Shown here: in pieces, positions 1-10,602 of the stretch
How the letters are laid out: each line of letters starts with the position of its first letter
Position numbering within the stretch: position 1 is the stretch's first letter
NCBI RefSeq assembly: GCF_002007205.1
Contig: NZ_LAZS01000006.1
Coordinates: 1,025,501 to 1,089,500 of the forward strand
Origin: Ensifer adhaerens
Lineage (GTDB): Bacteria > Pseudomonadota > Alphaproteobacteria > Rhizobiales > Rhizobiaceae
Length of the DNA stretch: 64,000 nt
Reading direction: 5' to 3'
The notes under the pieces: model-generated
Told to the model about the DNA's origin: nothing
Databases searched by the model: none
What the model saw: only the letters and a program-made list of their open reading frames with translations
Translations under genes and position numbers: made by a program

Positions 1-869
1 GCGAAGTGACGATCGCCGACGCGCTCGCCAACTCGCTGAACACGATCGCCGCGCAGCTCGTCATGGAGGTGGGTCCGTCGAACGTCGTCAAGGTCGCCCA
101 TCGCCTCGGCATCGATTCCGAGATGCAGGCCAATGCCTCGATCGCGCTCGGCACGTCGGAAGTGAGCCTGGTCGAGCTCACCTCGGCCTATGCCCCGTTC
201 ATGAACGGCGGCTTCAAGGCGACGCCGCACGTCATCCGCCGCATTTCCAAGGCGGATGGCACAGTGCTCTACGAGAACACCTACGACAACCCGCCGCGCG
301 TACTGGACCCGGCGATCGTCAGCGAAATGAACCAGATGCTGGTGCGGGTGCTGACCAAGGGCACCGGCAAGAAAGCACAGATGAAGGGCTGGGAAGCGGC
401 CGGCAAGACCGGCACGACGCAATCCTTCCGCGACGCACTGTTCGTCGGCTACACCTCGAACCTCACGACCGGCGTCTGGTTCGGCAACGACGACGGCAAG
501 TCGATGAAGAAGGTGACCGGCGGCGGCCTGCCGGCCAGGGCCTGGCACGATTTCATGATGGCGGCCCACGAGGGCCTCTCGCCCTCGCCGCTGTTCGGGA
601 CGGCCGGCGTGCAGCCGGTCTTCGATGACGGCACCGCGCCGCCTTCCGGCGACCTGATGTCCGGCGATCCGGAAGCCTTCCCGGAGGCGCCTGTCGGCGT
701 CGATGGCGGCGTTGCCGTCGGACAGCGTCCGGTGGACCAGGGCGGCGATCCATGGGGTGGCCAGAGCGTCGACCAGGGTAACGGCGGCATGGTGCCGCCG
801 GCCGATGTCGGCCAGACGACCGGAGCCACGCGCCGCACCACGCTTTTCGATATTCTGACCGGCGGCTGA
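1..869 (+). CDS. Penicillin-binding protein 1A-type (class A PBP), 3' fragment
   Basis: The gene enters the window already open; the first full codon is at base 3 and the true start lies upstream. The product would be a bifunctional peptidoglycan glycosyltransferase/transpeptidase anchored in the inner membrane, of which only the C-terminal transpeptidase half is visible. The SxN motif (SLN) sits near base 33 and the KTG motif (AGKTGTTQ) about 124 codons later; the catalytic SxxK box would be off the left edge. The last 80 or so residues are Gly/Pro/Asp-rich and low in complexity, typical of the periplasmic tail of rhizobial PBP1a proteins. No T-rich terminator follows before dnaK. The family call is firm; the exact paralogue (mrcA type) is not settled by a fragment. 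Confidence 0.9.
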   Translation, partial: EVTIADALANSLNTIAAQLVMEVGPSNVVKVAHRLGIDSEMQANASIALGTSEVSLVELTSAYAPFMNGGFKATPHVIRRISKADGTVLYENTYDNPPRVLDPAIVSEMNQMLVRVLTKGTGKKAQMKGWEAAGKTGTTQSFRDALFVGYTSNLTTGVWFGNDDGKSMKKVTGGGLPARAWHDFMMAAHEGLSPSPLFGTAGVQPVFDDGTAPPSGDLMSGDPEAFPEAPVGVDGGVAVGQRPVDQGGDPWGGQSVDQGNGGMVPPADVGQTTGATRRTTLFDILTGG

Positions 870-989
870 GCCGCCCGCGAACCTTGATTTGACAGGGGAT
901 CCGGCCTGTAGGCAGGCTGCGGCCGACGGCCCATTTCGGGCTAGACAAATCCCGGGCTTGCTTTTGCCCCCAAACGCCCCGCAGAATGC

Positions 990-1021
990 CTTGCAGTCCG
1001 AAACGCCGGTCCTTATATACG
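990..1021 (+). promoter_or_regulatory. RpoH (sigma-32)-type heat-shock promoter of dnaK
   Basis: CTTG at 990-993 and CTTATATACG at 1012-1021 are separated by 18 bases. The downstream element matches the alphaproteobacterial RpoH -10 consensus CYTATNTNNG at every specified position. It lies about 110 bases upstream of the dnaK ATG, leaving a leader of roughly 100 bases. This predicts heat-shock induction of dnaK; the transcription start itself is inferred. Confidence 0.75.
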
Positions 1022-1130
1022 CCGCATCGGCGCAGTCTCAGCTGCGAAGAAATCCAAAGACCATCCCGTTAGGGGCTGTCTCACGAATGCCTGACCGGGT
1101 TCCGACAGTCCGCTGCAAGGAGAGAACGAC

Positions 1131-3053
<1,923 letters not shown>

Positions 3054-3077
3054 GTCGCCCCTGGAAACAGACGAAGA

Positions 3078-3102
3078 AGCCCGGGTTCGCCCGGGCTTTT
3101 TT
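3078..3102 (+). terminator. Rho-independent terminator after dnaK
   Basis: AGCCCGGG (3078-3085), loop TTCG (3086-3089), CCCGGGCT (3090-3097), then a T run to 3102. The stem is a perfect 8 bp closed by a UUCG-type tetraloop. It lies 25 bases after the dnaK stop. dnaJ, starting 200 bases on, therefore probably has its own promoter or depends on readthrough. Confidence 0.9.
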
Positions 3103-3305
3103 GTTGCCGGGCTCTCCCGGCGTGACCGGCAATATCGGTAATCGGCACCATGACCTGCCGCAAACGTACCTTTTCCGACAAAAAACCGTATCTACCGTCG
3201 TTCGGGCTATGGTATCGCGCTTCAAGGTTTACTAAATCGGTGGCAAGGTAAACGGGCAGCCGCCGAGCCATCGCGCTGGCACGCCAACAGGATAATCTTC
3301 TACGA

Positions 3306-4442
3306 ATGAAACGTGATCTCTACGAAACGCTTGGTGTTGCCAAGAACGCCGACGAAAAGGAGCTGAAGAGCGCCTTCCGCAAGCTCGCGATGAAGTATCA
3401 TCCGGACAAGAATCCCGGCGACGCAGCAGCGGAAAAGACCTTCAAGGAAATCAACGAAGCCTACGAGATGCTCAAGGACCCGCAGAAGCGGGCGGCCTAC
3501 GATCGTTACGGTCACGCTGCCTTCGAGCAGGGCGGCATGGGCAACGGCTTCGGCGGCGCTGGGGCGGGCGCGGGCGGCTTCTCCGACATCTTCGAGGACA
3601 TCTTCGGCGAGATGATGGGCGGTGGACGCCAGCGGCGCTCGTCGGGCGGCCGCGAACGCGGCGCGGATCTTCGCTACAACATGGAGATCTCGCTCGAGGA
3701 AGCCTTCAGCGGCAAGACCGCACAGATCCGCGTTCCGACCTCGATCACCTGCGACGTCTGCACCGGCTCCGGCGCCAAGCCGGGTACGAGCCCGAAGACC
3801 TGCGGCACCTGTCATGGTTCCGGCCGCGTGCGCGCCGCTCAAGGCTTCTTCTCGATCGAACGCACCTGCCCCACCTGCGGCGGCCGCGGACAGACGATCA
3901 CCGATCCCTGCGGCAAGTGCCACGGACAGGGCCGGGTTACCGAAGAGCGCACGCTCTCGGTCAACATTCCGGCCGGCATCGAGGACGGCACCCGCATCCG
4001 CCTTTCGGGCGAAGGCGAAGCCGGCCTTCGCGGCGGACCATCGGGCGACCTCTACATCTTCCTCTCGGTCAGGCCGCATGAGTTCTACCAGCGCGACGGC
4101 GCCGATCTCTATTGCAGCGTGCCGATCTCGATGACGACGGCTGCCCTTGGCGGCAAGTTCGACGTGACCACGCTCGACGGCACCAAGTCGCGCGTCACGG
4201 TTCCCGAGGGCACACAGGCCGGCAAGCAGTTCCGCCTCAAGGGCAAGGGCATGCCGGTGCTGCGCTCGGCGCAATCCGGCGACCTTTACATCCAGATCCA
4301 GATCGAAACGCCGCAGAAGCTGACCAAGCGCCAGCGCGAACTGCTGCAGGAATTCGAGCAGATCTCGTCCAAGGACAACAATCCGGAATCGACCGGCTTC
4401 TTCGCCCGGATGAAGGATTTCTTCGATACGCTGAGCGACTAA
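3306..4442 (+). CDS. dnaJ: Molecular chaperone DnaJ (Hsp40, type I)
   Basis: A 378-residue full-length type I J-protein. The J domain occupies roughly residues 3-70 and contains the HPD tripeptide (YHPDKNPG) that stimulates DnaK ATPase. A Gly/Phe-rich linker follows (about 75-105). The zinc-binding domain then has four CxxCxGxG repeats ([32 protein letters not shown]), all cysteines intact. The C-terminal substrate-binding domain completes it. It acts in the cytoplasm with DnaK. The 252-base gap from dnaK holds the dnaK terminator; I saw no clear second RpoH promoter there. Confidence 0.99.
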   Translation: MKRDLYETLGVAKNADEKELKSAFRKLAMKYHPDKNPGDAAAEKTFKEINEAYEMLKDPQKRAAYDRYGHAAFEQGGMGNGFGGAGAGAGGFSDIFEDIFGEMMGGGRQRRSSGGRERGADLRYNMEISLEEAFSGKTAQIRVPTSITCDVCTGSGAKPGTSPKTCGTCHGSGRVRAAQGFFSIERTCPTCGGRGQTITDPCGKCHGQGRVTEERTLSVNIPAGIEDGTRIRLSGEGEAGLRGGPSGDLYIFLSVRPHEFYQRDGADLYCSVPISMTTAALGGKFDVTTLDGTKSRVTVPEGTQAGKQFRLKGKGMPVLRSAQSGDLYIQIQIETPQKLTKRQRELLQEFEQISSKDNNPESTGFFARMKDFFDTLSD

Positions 4443-4466
4443 GGCTTCCAGCCTGACGAGTTCTGC

Positions 4467-4502
4467 AGCGCCGCGCGCCGGAAACGGTTGCGCGGCGCTT
4501 TT
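4467..4502 (+). terminator. Terminator after dnaJ, between convergent genes
   Basis: AGCGCCGCGC (4467-4476) pairs perfectly with GCGCGGCGCT (4490-4499) across a 13-base loop, followed by TTTT. It sits between the dnaJ stop (4442) and the stop of the leftward DUF2182 gene (4506), so it serves dnaJ mainly. Confidence 0.8.
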
Positions 4503-4505
4503 GCT

Positions 4506-5381
4506 TCAGATCGAGGCCGCGAGCTGCCACAGCCCGGCCAAGACGAGCCCCGCCCCGGCGACACGGGAGAGGATCTTTCCGCCGGGCACGACCTTTTCCG
4601 CCAGAACGAAGATGGCGATGGCGGCGATCCACAGCACGTTCATCACCCCGCCAACGAACAGAAGCGCCATCAGCGCCCAGCAGCAGCCGACGCAATAAAG
4701 GCCGTGCCGTACGCCGAGGCCGAAGGCGCCGCCCGCTTCCTTGCGAAAGCCGCCGTGTTTCTGGATGAAGAGCAGCGGCGCCTGGCATTGGCTAAGACAG
4801 CGGTCCTTGAGCGGCGTGAACTGGAACAGGCCGGCGGCGACCAGCACGGTGCCGCTGAGCACCACACTGGCGCTTGCAAACGCCGGCGTGAGCAACAGGG
4901 CGTGATCGAGCAACCATTGCCCGAGAACGGCTGCGAGCGCGAACAGGATCCACGCCGACAGATAGCCGGCGGCGAAGAAGCCGGTCGCGGCAAAGGGTTT
5001 GCCCTGTTGGGCCGCCTGGCGGCCGACGCGGGCATAGAGGAGGATCATCGGCGTTGCCGACGGCACCATCATGCCAACCATCATCACGGCCCACATGACG
5101 AAGGCATAGGCGAAGGTCGTAGCGTTCCAGGGAGCGGCAACCGCGCTCGCCATCGATGCCATCGAGCCCTCTTCAGTCCCCATGGTCATCGGCATCTCCA
5201 TGGACATGTCCATGCCGGAGCCCATATCCATGCTGTCGGAAGGTGCCGCAGGAATGGTCATCTCCATGGCCGACGCCAGCCACAGGACATAGAGCCAGCT
5301 GACCGCCGTCAGGATGGCCAGCGCCGCCACGACGACGACGCGGTCACGTCTGAGCAAGGTTTCGAGCACCGTATCCTTCAT
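4506..5381 (-). CDS. DUF2182 predicted metal-binding integral membrane protein
   Basis: A 291-residue membrane protein of the DUF2182 family (described as a predicted metal-binding integral membrane protein, COG5486). I chose the start MKDTVLETLLRRD at 5381, because a longer reading frame would run into the preceding gene. One N-terminal membrane segment (about 16-38) is followed by a Met/Asp/Ser-rich extracytoplasmic stretch (about 39-77, more than ten methionines), then about five more membrane segments. Cysteine motifs CLSQC (195-199) and CVGCC (230-234) lie in or next to the later segments. The Met-rich stretch resembles copper-binding segments, but the function is unknown. It starts 5 bases after the stop of the DUF1326 gene, so the two are surely cotranscribed. 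Confidence 0.85.
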   Translation of the reverse strand: MKDTVLETLLRRDRVVVVAALAILTAVSWLYVLWLASAMEMTIPAAPSDSMDMGSGMDMSMEMPMTMGTEEGSMASMASAVAAPWNATTFAYAFVMWAVMMVGMMVPSATPMILLYARVGRQAAQQGKPFAATGFFAAGYLSAWILFALAAVLGQWLLDHALLLTPAFASASVVLSGTVLVAAGLFQFTPLKDRCLSQCQAPLLFIQKHGGFRKEAGGAFGLGVRHGLYCVGCCWALMALLFVGGVMNVLWIAAIAIFVLAEKVVPGGKILSRVAGAGLVLAGLWQLAASI

Positions 5382-5386
5382 CGACG

Positions 5387-6022
5387 TCAGTGGACCACGC
5401 CGCTTTCGGTCAGATGCATGCGGGCGAAATGGGCATGCGAATCCGCAAGCGCCAAGGTCAGCGGCCCCTTCGTATCGGCCCATCCGCGTCCGACTTCGCA
5501 GAGGTCGTATTCGAAGCCATGGGGGAGATTGATGCGCGCCTGATGGGTGGCGCCGGTCACCGGATTGAGGATCGGCTCGCCGCGCGCGACGATCCAGCCC
5601 GGCACGTTCAGCCGCGCCGTTCGAGCGCCGATGTCGACCTCGAAATCGATCTCGGCGAAGACCGGATCGTGCATGGTTTCGAAGGTGGTCGCAAAGACCT
5701 GGAAGAAGGTCGCGCCGGGCTCCGTATCTTCGCCGCTCATGATGCGCAGCAACGCGCCTCGCTGCTCGTCGGACGCGCGGCTATCGACGATCGGCACCAC
5801 CTGTCCCCGCCCCTCGTGGATCGCGCCCGGCCAGGCGGCGATCAGGCCTCCACGAAGCCCGTCGAGCCGCGTGTCGCCATGATAGCCTTCCTCGATCTCG
5901 AAGGCGCCGACGGCGCTGCAATGGCCTTGTGTCGGCAGGGCATTGAACTGGCAGGGGCAGCCATAGGCGCAATTGCAGTGAATGAACTCGCGCCCCTTCA
6001 TCATCCATCTGACACTCGTCAT
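5387..6022 (-). CDS. DUF1326 domain-containing protein
   Basis: A 211-residue soluble protein of the DUF1326 family, with no signal peptide or membrane segment. Its N-terminus has a dense cysteine cluster, HCNCAYGCPCQF, with Cys16, Cys18, Cys22 and Cys24, plus Cys35. Such clustering suggests metal or iron-sulfur binding (inference). DUF1326 genes are commonly found next to DUF2182 genes, and here DUF2182 follows with a 5-base gap. No biochemical role is established to my knowledge. Copper handling is one guess, from the cysteines here and the methionines in the partner. Confidence 0.85.
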   Translation of the reverse strand: MTSVRWMMKGREFIHCNCAYGCPCQFNALPTQGHCSAVGAFEIEEGYHGDTRLDGLRGGLIAAWPGAIHEGRGQVVPIVDSRASDEQRGALLRIMSGEDTEPGATFFQVFATTFETMHDPVFAEIDFEVDIGARTARLNVPGWIVARGEPILNPVTGATHQARINLPHGFEYDLCEVGRGWADTKGPLTLALADSHAHFARMHLTESGVVH

Positions 6023-6232
6023 CGTCTCCTCCCGGGATCTGATCGGTGTTCGTCTCGCGGTCTCCCCGCAAACGGATGCTTTCCATTAGAGCTCAAAAAT
6101 ATACACTTCTCCACCGCCGATGCCAACGGCAGCCGAAGGCCGGGAGACCGAAACGCGAGAGCGCCGCGGGTTGGCTGGACCCACGGCGCTTCGATGATCG
6201 GACTTTCGCGTCCCCCCTGGATGAAACGCTGC

Positions 6233-6982
6233 TCAGAGCGTCGCCATGCCGCCATCAACGATCAGCTCGGCGCCGACGGTAAAGGTGGCTTCGTCGGAGG
6301 CTAAGAAGACAACGGCCTTGGCGATCTCGCTCGCATCGCCGAAGCGGCCGAGCGGGATCTGCGCGGCGATCGCATCGACCACCTGCTTGTTTTCCTCGGG
6401 CGTTGGGGCGTGGCCGTCATGGAGCGGGGTGCGGATCGGGCCGGGGCTGACGGCATTCACCCGGATGCCGCGGCCGATGAGTTCGCCTGAGAGCGTGCGT
6501 GCCAGCGACAGCAGGCCTGCCTTGGTCAGCGCATAGACGCTGGAAGTCGGCATGCCGATATGGGCGTTGATCGAGGTGTTGAGCACGACCGAGGCACGCT
6601 TCGAGAACACCGGCAGCAGCGCCTGGATCAGGAAATACGGCCCCTTGAGGTTGATGGCGATCGACCGGTCGAAGCTTGCCTCGTCCCACTGTTCGATCGG
6701 CTGCAGCTTGGCGATGCCGGCATTGACGAAGAGGATGTCGAGCGTGCCGAAGGCGGCGCGGATCTTTTCGGCAACGGCGGCCTGTCCGGCGACGTTGCCG
6801 GCGTCTGCCTCGATGATCAGTGCTGCCTCGCCGAGGATGGCGCGGGCTTCGACGATGTTCTTCGGATTGGTACCGGTGACGGCGACCCGTGCGCCTTCGG
6901 CGATGAACTGCCGTGCGGTTTCGAGACCGATACCGCTGGTGCCGCCGGTGATGAGTGCCGTCTTGTTCTCTAAACGTGACAT
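6233..6982 (-). CDS. SDR-family NAD(P)-dependent oxidoreductase
   Basis: A 249-residue classical short-chain dehydrogenase/reductase with a Rossmann fold. The cofactor motif TGGTSGIG is near residue 12, NAG near 88, the catalytic Ser in the NTSINAH region near 136 and the YALTK Tyr/Lys pair near 150. The C-terminus ends in the usual VDGG motif. The substrate cannot be named. The gene is divergent from the LysR regulator at 7116, with 133 bases between, so that regulator is a likely controller. The 210-base stretch downstream to the DUF1326 start (6023-6232) shows nothing recognisable. Confidence 0.93.
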   Translation of the reverse strand: MSRLENKTALITGGTSGIGLETARQFIAEGARVAVTGTNPKNIVEARAILGEAALIIEADAGNVAGQAAVAEKIRAAFGTLDILFVNAGIAKLQPIEQWDEASFDRSIAINLKGPYFLIQALLPVFSKRASVVLNTSINAHIGMPTSSVYALTKAGLLSLARTLSGELIGRGIRVNAVSPGPIRTPLHDGHAPTPEENKQVVDAIAAQIPLGRFGDASEIAKAVVFLASDEATFTVGAELIVDGGMATL

Positions 6983-7069
6983 GATGAGATCCTCTTGTTG
7001 GGTTGAGGAGGAAGCCGGTTCGATTGGCCATCCTCCGTTGCCAACAGATATGGCGGAAAAGGATCGTTC

Positions 7070-7087
7070 GGATTAGTCTTCCAATCC
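7070..7087. promoter_or_regulatory. Candidate LysR operator (GGATT-N8-AATCC)
   Basis: An interrupted palindrome in the SDR/LysR intergenic region: GGATT at 7070-7074 and AATCC at 7083-7087. It is about 29 bases upstream of the LysR ATG, where an autoregulatory/activator site for the divergent pair would be expected. The dyad is short, so support is modest. Confidence 0.3.
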
Positions 7088-7115
7088 TGGAACTCGAATT
7101 CGGGAAAGCCGAACG

Positions 7116-8015
7116 ATGATGAAAATCGAGGGAATAGCCGCCTTTGTCGCCGTCGCCGAAGCCGGTTCGATCAGCGAGGCAGCGCGGCGCCTGCGGCTGT
7201 CGAAATCCGTCGTCAGCGAAAGGCTGGCAGAACTGGAACGCGGGCTCAACGCCAGCCTGCTTCATCGAACCACGCGCAAGCTGACGCTGACCGAAGACGG
7301 CATCGCTTTTCGCGAGCGGGCCATCCGGATCATCAGCGAGGTGCAGGCGGCGGCAAGCGACATCGCCGAGCGCCGCGGGCTGCTGACGGGACCGCTCCGG
7401 ATCGCAGCCCCGGTCAGCTTCTGCCGCCGGCACCTCGGCCCAGCGCTCTATCCGTTCCTCGCGCAGCATCCGGAGATCGAGCTGACGCTCGATCTCGACG
7501 ACCGGCGGGTGGATGCCGCCTCCGAGGGCTACGATGCGATCGTGCGTCATGGCGTCATCGCCGATTCGCGCCTGGTCGTCTGGAAGCTCGCCAGAAGCCG
7601 ACGCCTGCTCGTCGCTTCGCCCGACTATCTCGACCGGCACGGCATGCCGGCGTCTATCGACGAGCTCGAGAGCCATCGCGGCATCTTCTATACCAACCGC
7701 GGTGCGGCCGACTGGCGCTTCGAAGGACCTTCCGGTGCGACGGTCGTACGAGCCCGCCTGGCGCTCGGCATGAACAATGGCGACATGCTGCACGATGCCG
7801 CGGTCGCCGGGCTCGGCATCGCGCTCCTGCCCGCCTTCATCGCCGGCCCTTCGGTGCGCGAAGGGCAACTCAAGGAGATCGACGTCGGGCTGCACCCGGA
7901 GCCGGAGTTCATCTACATGGCGCATCCGGAGGGCCGGCGCGTCTCCACCAAGCTCAGAGCCATCGCCCGGCACCTGAAGGAAGCCTTCGGCGATCCGCCC
8001 TATTGGGACCCGTGA
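7116..8015 (+). CDS. LysR-family transcriptional regulator
   Basis: A 299-residue LysR-type regulator. The N-terminal winged HTH (about residues 3-60) has the typical FVAVAEAGSISEAARRL and SKSVVSERLAELE helices; the substrate-binding effector domain follows (about 88-290). Two ATG codons in tandem (7116 and 7119) could each start it. It is divergent from the SDR gene and is probably its regulator, as in many LysR-SDR pairs. The serine hydrolase gene 140 bases downstream may be separate. The inducer is unknown. Confidence 0.93.
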   Translation: MMKIEGIAAFVAVAEAGSISEAARRLRLSKSVVSERLAELERGLNASLLHRTTRKLTLTEDGIAFRERAIRIISEVQAAASDIAERRGLLTGPLRIAAPVSFCRRHLGPALYPFLAQHPEIELTLDLDDRRVDAASEGYDAIVRHGVIADSRLVVWKLARSRRLLVASPDYLDRHGMPASIDELESHRGIFYTNRGAADWRFEGPSGATVVRARLALGMNNGDMLHDAAVAGLGIALLPAFIAGPSVREGQLKEIDVGLHPEPEFIYMAHPEGRRVSTKLRAIARHLKEAFGDPPYWDP

Positions 8016-8156
8016 AGGTCCCGCAATCCCGGCACAATCGTTGCCGGCGACGGTATCGCGCCGATCACCGGCCAAGTCTTGACCAAGGCTTGACCGAAAC
8101 CGGCTGCCATCAGCAGCGCATCCCCTGACAACCGAAAATCGGATTCCTATTTCTTC

Positions 8157-9548
8157 ATGCGGAACCTCTTTCTGAACTGGATCGTCCTCATGGCGCTTGG
8201 CACTACCGCTCACGCAAGCCCGCTGTCCCCTGCCCCCACCGATGCCGAAATACAGGCGATCCTGACCGACCGGATCGACAAGCAGCAACAGTCGATCGGC
8301 ATCGTCGTCGGCATCGTCGATGCCAATGGCCGCCGCGTCGTTGCGCATGGCCATCCCGCCATAGGCGATCCACGCCCCGTCGACGGGCGGACGGTGTTCG
8401 AGATCGGCTCGATCACCAAGGTCTTTACCGCACTGCTGCTTGCCGATGCGATGGAGCAAGGCACGCTCAGCCTCGGCACACCCGTGGCCACCCTCCTACC
8501 GATGAGCGTCATCATGCCCGAGGACAAGCAGACTCCGATCACGCTCGGCGACCTCGCTACGCACATGTCCGGCCTGCCGCGCCTGCCCAGCAATCTGGTG
8601 CCCGCCGACATGAGCAATCCCTATGCCGGCTACGACGCGGCAAAGCTCCATGCCTTCCTTTCCAGCCACAAGCCGTTGCGGCGCCCCGGCGTCGAGCATG
8701 AATACTCCAATCTCGGCGCCGGGCTTCTCGGCCACGCGATCGCCTTGCAGGCAGGGATTTCGTATGAGGAGCTCGTCGTCAGCCGCATCGCCGCGCCGCT
8801 CGGCATGAAGGACACGGCGATCACGCAGCAGCCTGAGTGGGCCGAACGCCGGGCAAAGGGCCACGATGCGGCCATGGAGCCGGTAAGGGATTGGGATCTC
8901 GACGCGCTGCAGGGCGCGGGCGCCCTGCGCTCAACCGTGGACGATCTCCTGCTTTTCCTTGAAGCCGCCATGGGCAAGACGGCGTCGCCGCTCGCTCCCG
9001 CCTTCGCCACGCTGCTGGCAACCCGCCAGCCACTCGGCAACGGCGACGGCGACCAGCAGGCGCTCGGCTGGGTGATCTCGGGCAAGGGCGACGACCAGTT
9101 CATCTGGCACATTGGCGGAACCGGCGGCTATCGATCCTTCGTCGGCTACCGTCCGTCGACCGGTGTCGGCGTCATCGCCCTCTCCAATGCGTCGACCGAG
9201 GTCGGTGTCGACGACATCGGCCGCCATCTGCTCAATCGAAACGCGCCGCTCGCGCCGCCAATCGTCAAGCGTACGGCCATGACGATCGATCCGGCGCGCT
9301 ATGACGCCTATGTCGGCACCTACAGGCTGGCGCCGGATTTCGAGCTCACGATCTTTCGGGATGGTGACAGCCTGTTTGCCCAGGCGACCGGACAGGACCG
9401 GCTCGAGATCCTGCCGGAGGCCGAGCATCGCTTCTTTACCAAGCTCATCGATGCCCAGATCAGCTTCACGCTCAAGGGCGACCGAGCCCAAAGCCTGACC
9501 TTGCATCAGGGCGGGCGGGAGAGCCCTGCACCTCGGGTCTCGAAATGA
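8157..9548 (+). CDS. Serine hydrolase of the beta-lactamase / penicillin-binding-like family (class C fold)
   Basis: A 463-residue exported protein. The first 20 or so residues form a signal peptide (MRNLFLNWIVLMALGTTAHA). The catalytic SxxK is SITK in GSITKVFTALL near residue 85, and the Tyr motif is YSN (HEYSNLGAGLLG). The third box is HIGGTGG instead of KTG, typical of AmpC-like esterases/D-aminopeptidases rather than true cephalosporinases. The last 90 residues form a beta-rich domain often appended to these hydrolases. It acts in the periplasm; the substrate is unknown. A real AmpC beta-lactamase is less likely given the length (about 380 residues is usual) and the third motif. Confidence 0.88.
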   Translation: MRNLFLNWIVLMALGTTAHASPLSPAPTDAEIQAILTDRIDKQQQSIGIVVGIVDANGRRVVAHGHPAIGDPRPVDGRTVFEIGSITKVFTALLLADAMEQGTLSLGTPVATLLPMSVIMPEDKQTPITLGDLATHMSGLPRLPSNLVPADMSNPYAGYDAAKLHAFLSSHKPLRRPGVEHEYSNLGAGLLGHAIALQAGISYEELVVSRIAAPLGMKDTAITQQPEWAERRAKGHDAAMEPVRDWDLDALQGAGALRSTVDDLLLFLEAAMGKTASPLAPAFATLLATRQPLGNGDGDQQALGWVISGKGDDQFIWHIGGTGGYRSFVGYRPSTGVGVIALSNASTEVGVDDIGRHLLNRNAPLAPPIVKRTAMTIDPARYDAYVGTYRLAPDFELTIFRDGDSLFAQATGQDRLEILPEAEHRFFTKLIDAQISFTLKGDRAQSLTLHQGGRESPAPRVSK

Positions 9549-9552
9549 TCGG

Positions 9553-9587
9553 CGTCTCCCGCCTGCTCCTGAAGGCGGGAGACGGTT
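9553..9587. terminator. Hairpin between convergent serine hydrolase and pit genes
   Basis: CGTCTCCCGCC (9553-9563) pairs perfectly with GGCGGGAGACG (9574-9584) around a 10-base loop, then GTTT. It lies in the 49-base gap between two convergent stops and probably terminates from the left, weakly by T-run criteria. Confidence 0.6.
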
Positions 9588-9597
9588 TCCCAATCGA

Positions 9598-10602
9598 TCA
9601 GAACAGCAGATCGATGGTGAAGTAGGCGAGCGCCGAAATCGCCGCCGCCGCCGGCATGGTGATGAACCAGGCAATGACGATATTGCCGGCAAGCCCCCAG
9701 CGCACCGCCGAAACGCGGCGCGCAGCACCGACGCCGATGATCGCGCCGGTGATGGTATGGGTCGTCGAAACGGGAATGCCGAGCCAGGTGGCGGCAAAGA
9801 GCGTGATCGCCCCACCGGTTTCGGCGCAGAAGCCCTGCATCGGGTTCAGCTTGGTGATCTTCGAGCCCATCGTGTGGACGATGCGCCAGCCACCGAACAG
9901 CGTGCCGAGCGCGATCGCCGCCTGGCAGGTGATCACCACCCAGAAGGGCACGTAGAATTCCGAGCCGAGATACCCTTGCGAAAACAGGAGCACGGCGATG
10001 ATGCCCATGGTCTTCTGCGCGTCGTTGCCGCCATGGCCGAGCGAATAGAGCGAGGCCGAGATGAACTGCATCACGCGGAAGGTGCGGTCGACGGCAAAGG
10101 GCGTCTGCCGCACGAAGATCCAGGAGACGATCAGCACCAGGAGCAGCGCCAGGAAGAAGCCGATCGCCGGCGACATGAAGATGGCACCGACGGTCTTCAA
10201 AAGGCCCGTCCAGACGATGGAACTGAAGCCGGTGCTGGCAAGGCCGGCGCCGACAAGGCCGCCGATCAGCGCATGCGACGAACTCGACGGGATGCCGAAA
10301 AGCCAGGTGACGATGTTCCAGACGATCGCACCGATCAGCGCCGAGAAGATCACCAGCGGCGTGACGATGCCCGGGTCGATGATGCCCTTGCCGAGCGTTT
10401 CGGCCACATGCAGGCCGAAGAACAGGAAGGCGATGAAGTTGAAGAAAGCCGCCCACATGACCGCATATTGCGGCCGGAGCACCCGTGTCGAGACGATCGT
10501 CGCGATCGAGTTGGCGGCATCGTGCAGACCGTTCAGGAAGTCGAAGAACAGCGCGATGCCGATCAGCCCGACGAGCAACGGAAAGGCGAGCGTCGCATCC
10601 AT
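9598..10602 (-). CDS. pit: Low-affinity inorganic phosphate transporter (PiT family)
   Basis: A 334-residue PiT permease with about ten hydrophobic segments. The two duplicated PiT signatures are visible: FDFLNGLHDAANSIATIVST near residue 20 and GGNDAQKTMGI near 192. It imports phosphate across the inner membrane with protons or as a metal-phosphate complex. Its ATG overlaps the stop of the DUF47 gene by one base (TGATG), showing translational coupling. In Sinorhizobium meliloti the orfA-pit operon is the low-affinity phosphate system and is repressed through PhoB; the Pho box upstream of this operon fits that. Confidence 0.95.
   Translation of the reverse strand: MDATLAFPLLVGLIGIALFFDFLNGLHDAANSIATIVSTRVLRPQYAVMWAAFFNFIAFLFFGLHVAETLGKGIIDPGIVTPLVIFSALIGAIVWNIVTWLFGIPSSSSHALIGGLVGAGLASTGFSSIVWTGLLKTVGAIFMSPAIGFFLALLLVLIVSWIFVRQTPFAVDRTFRVMQFISASLYSLGHGGNDAQKTMGIIAVLLFSQGYLGSEFYVPFWVVITCQAAIALGTLFGGWRIVHTMGSKITKLNPMQGFCAETGGAITLFAATWLGIPVSTTHTITGAIIGVGAARRVSAVRWGLAGNIVIAWFITMPAAAAISALAYFTIDLLF

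Noticed and set aside
4488..5543. 351-codon frame opposite DUF2182
   Set aside because: Its His/Arg/Gly-rich sequence is the reverse complement of Met/Asp-rich membrane coding; no family resemblance.
8157..9548. True AmpC beta-lactamase (resistance gene)
   Set aside because: The KTG box is replaced by HIGGTGG and the protein is longer than AmpC; a generic serine hydrolase is safer.
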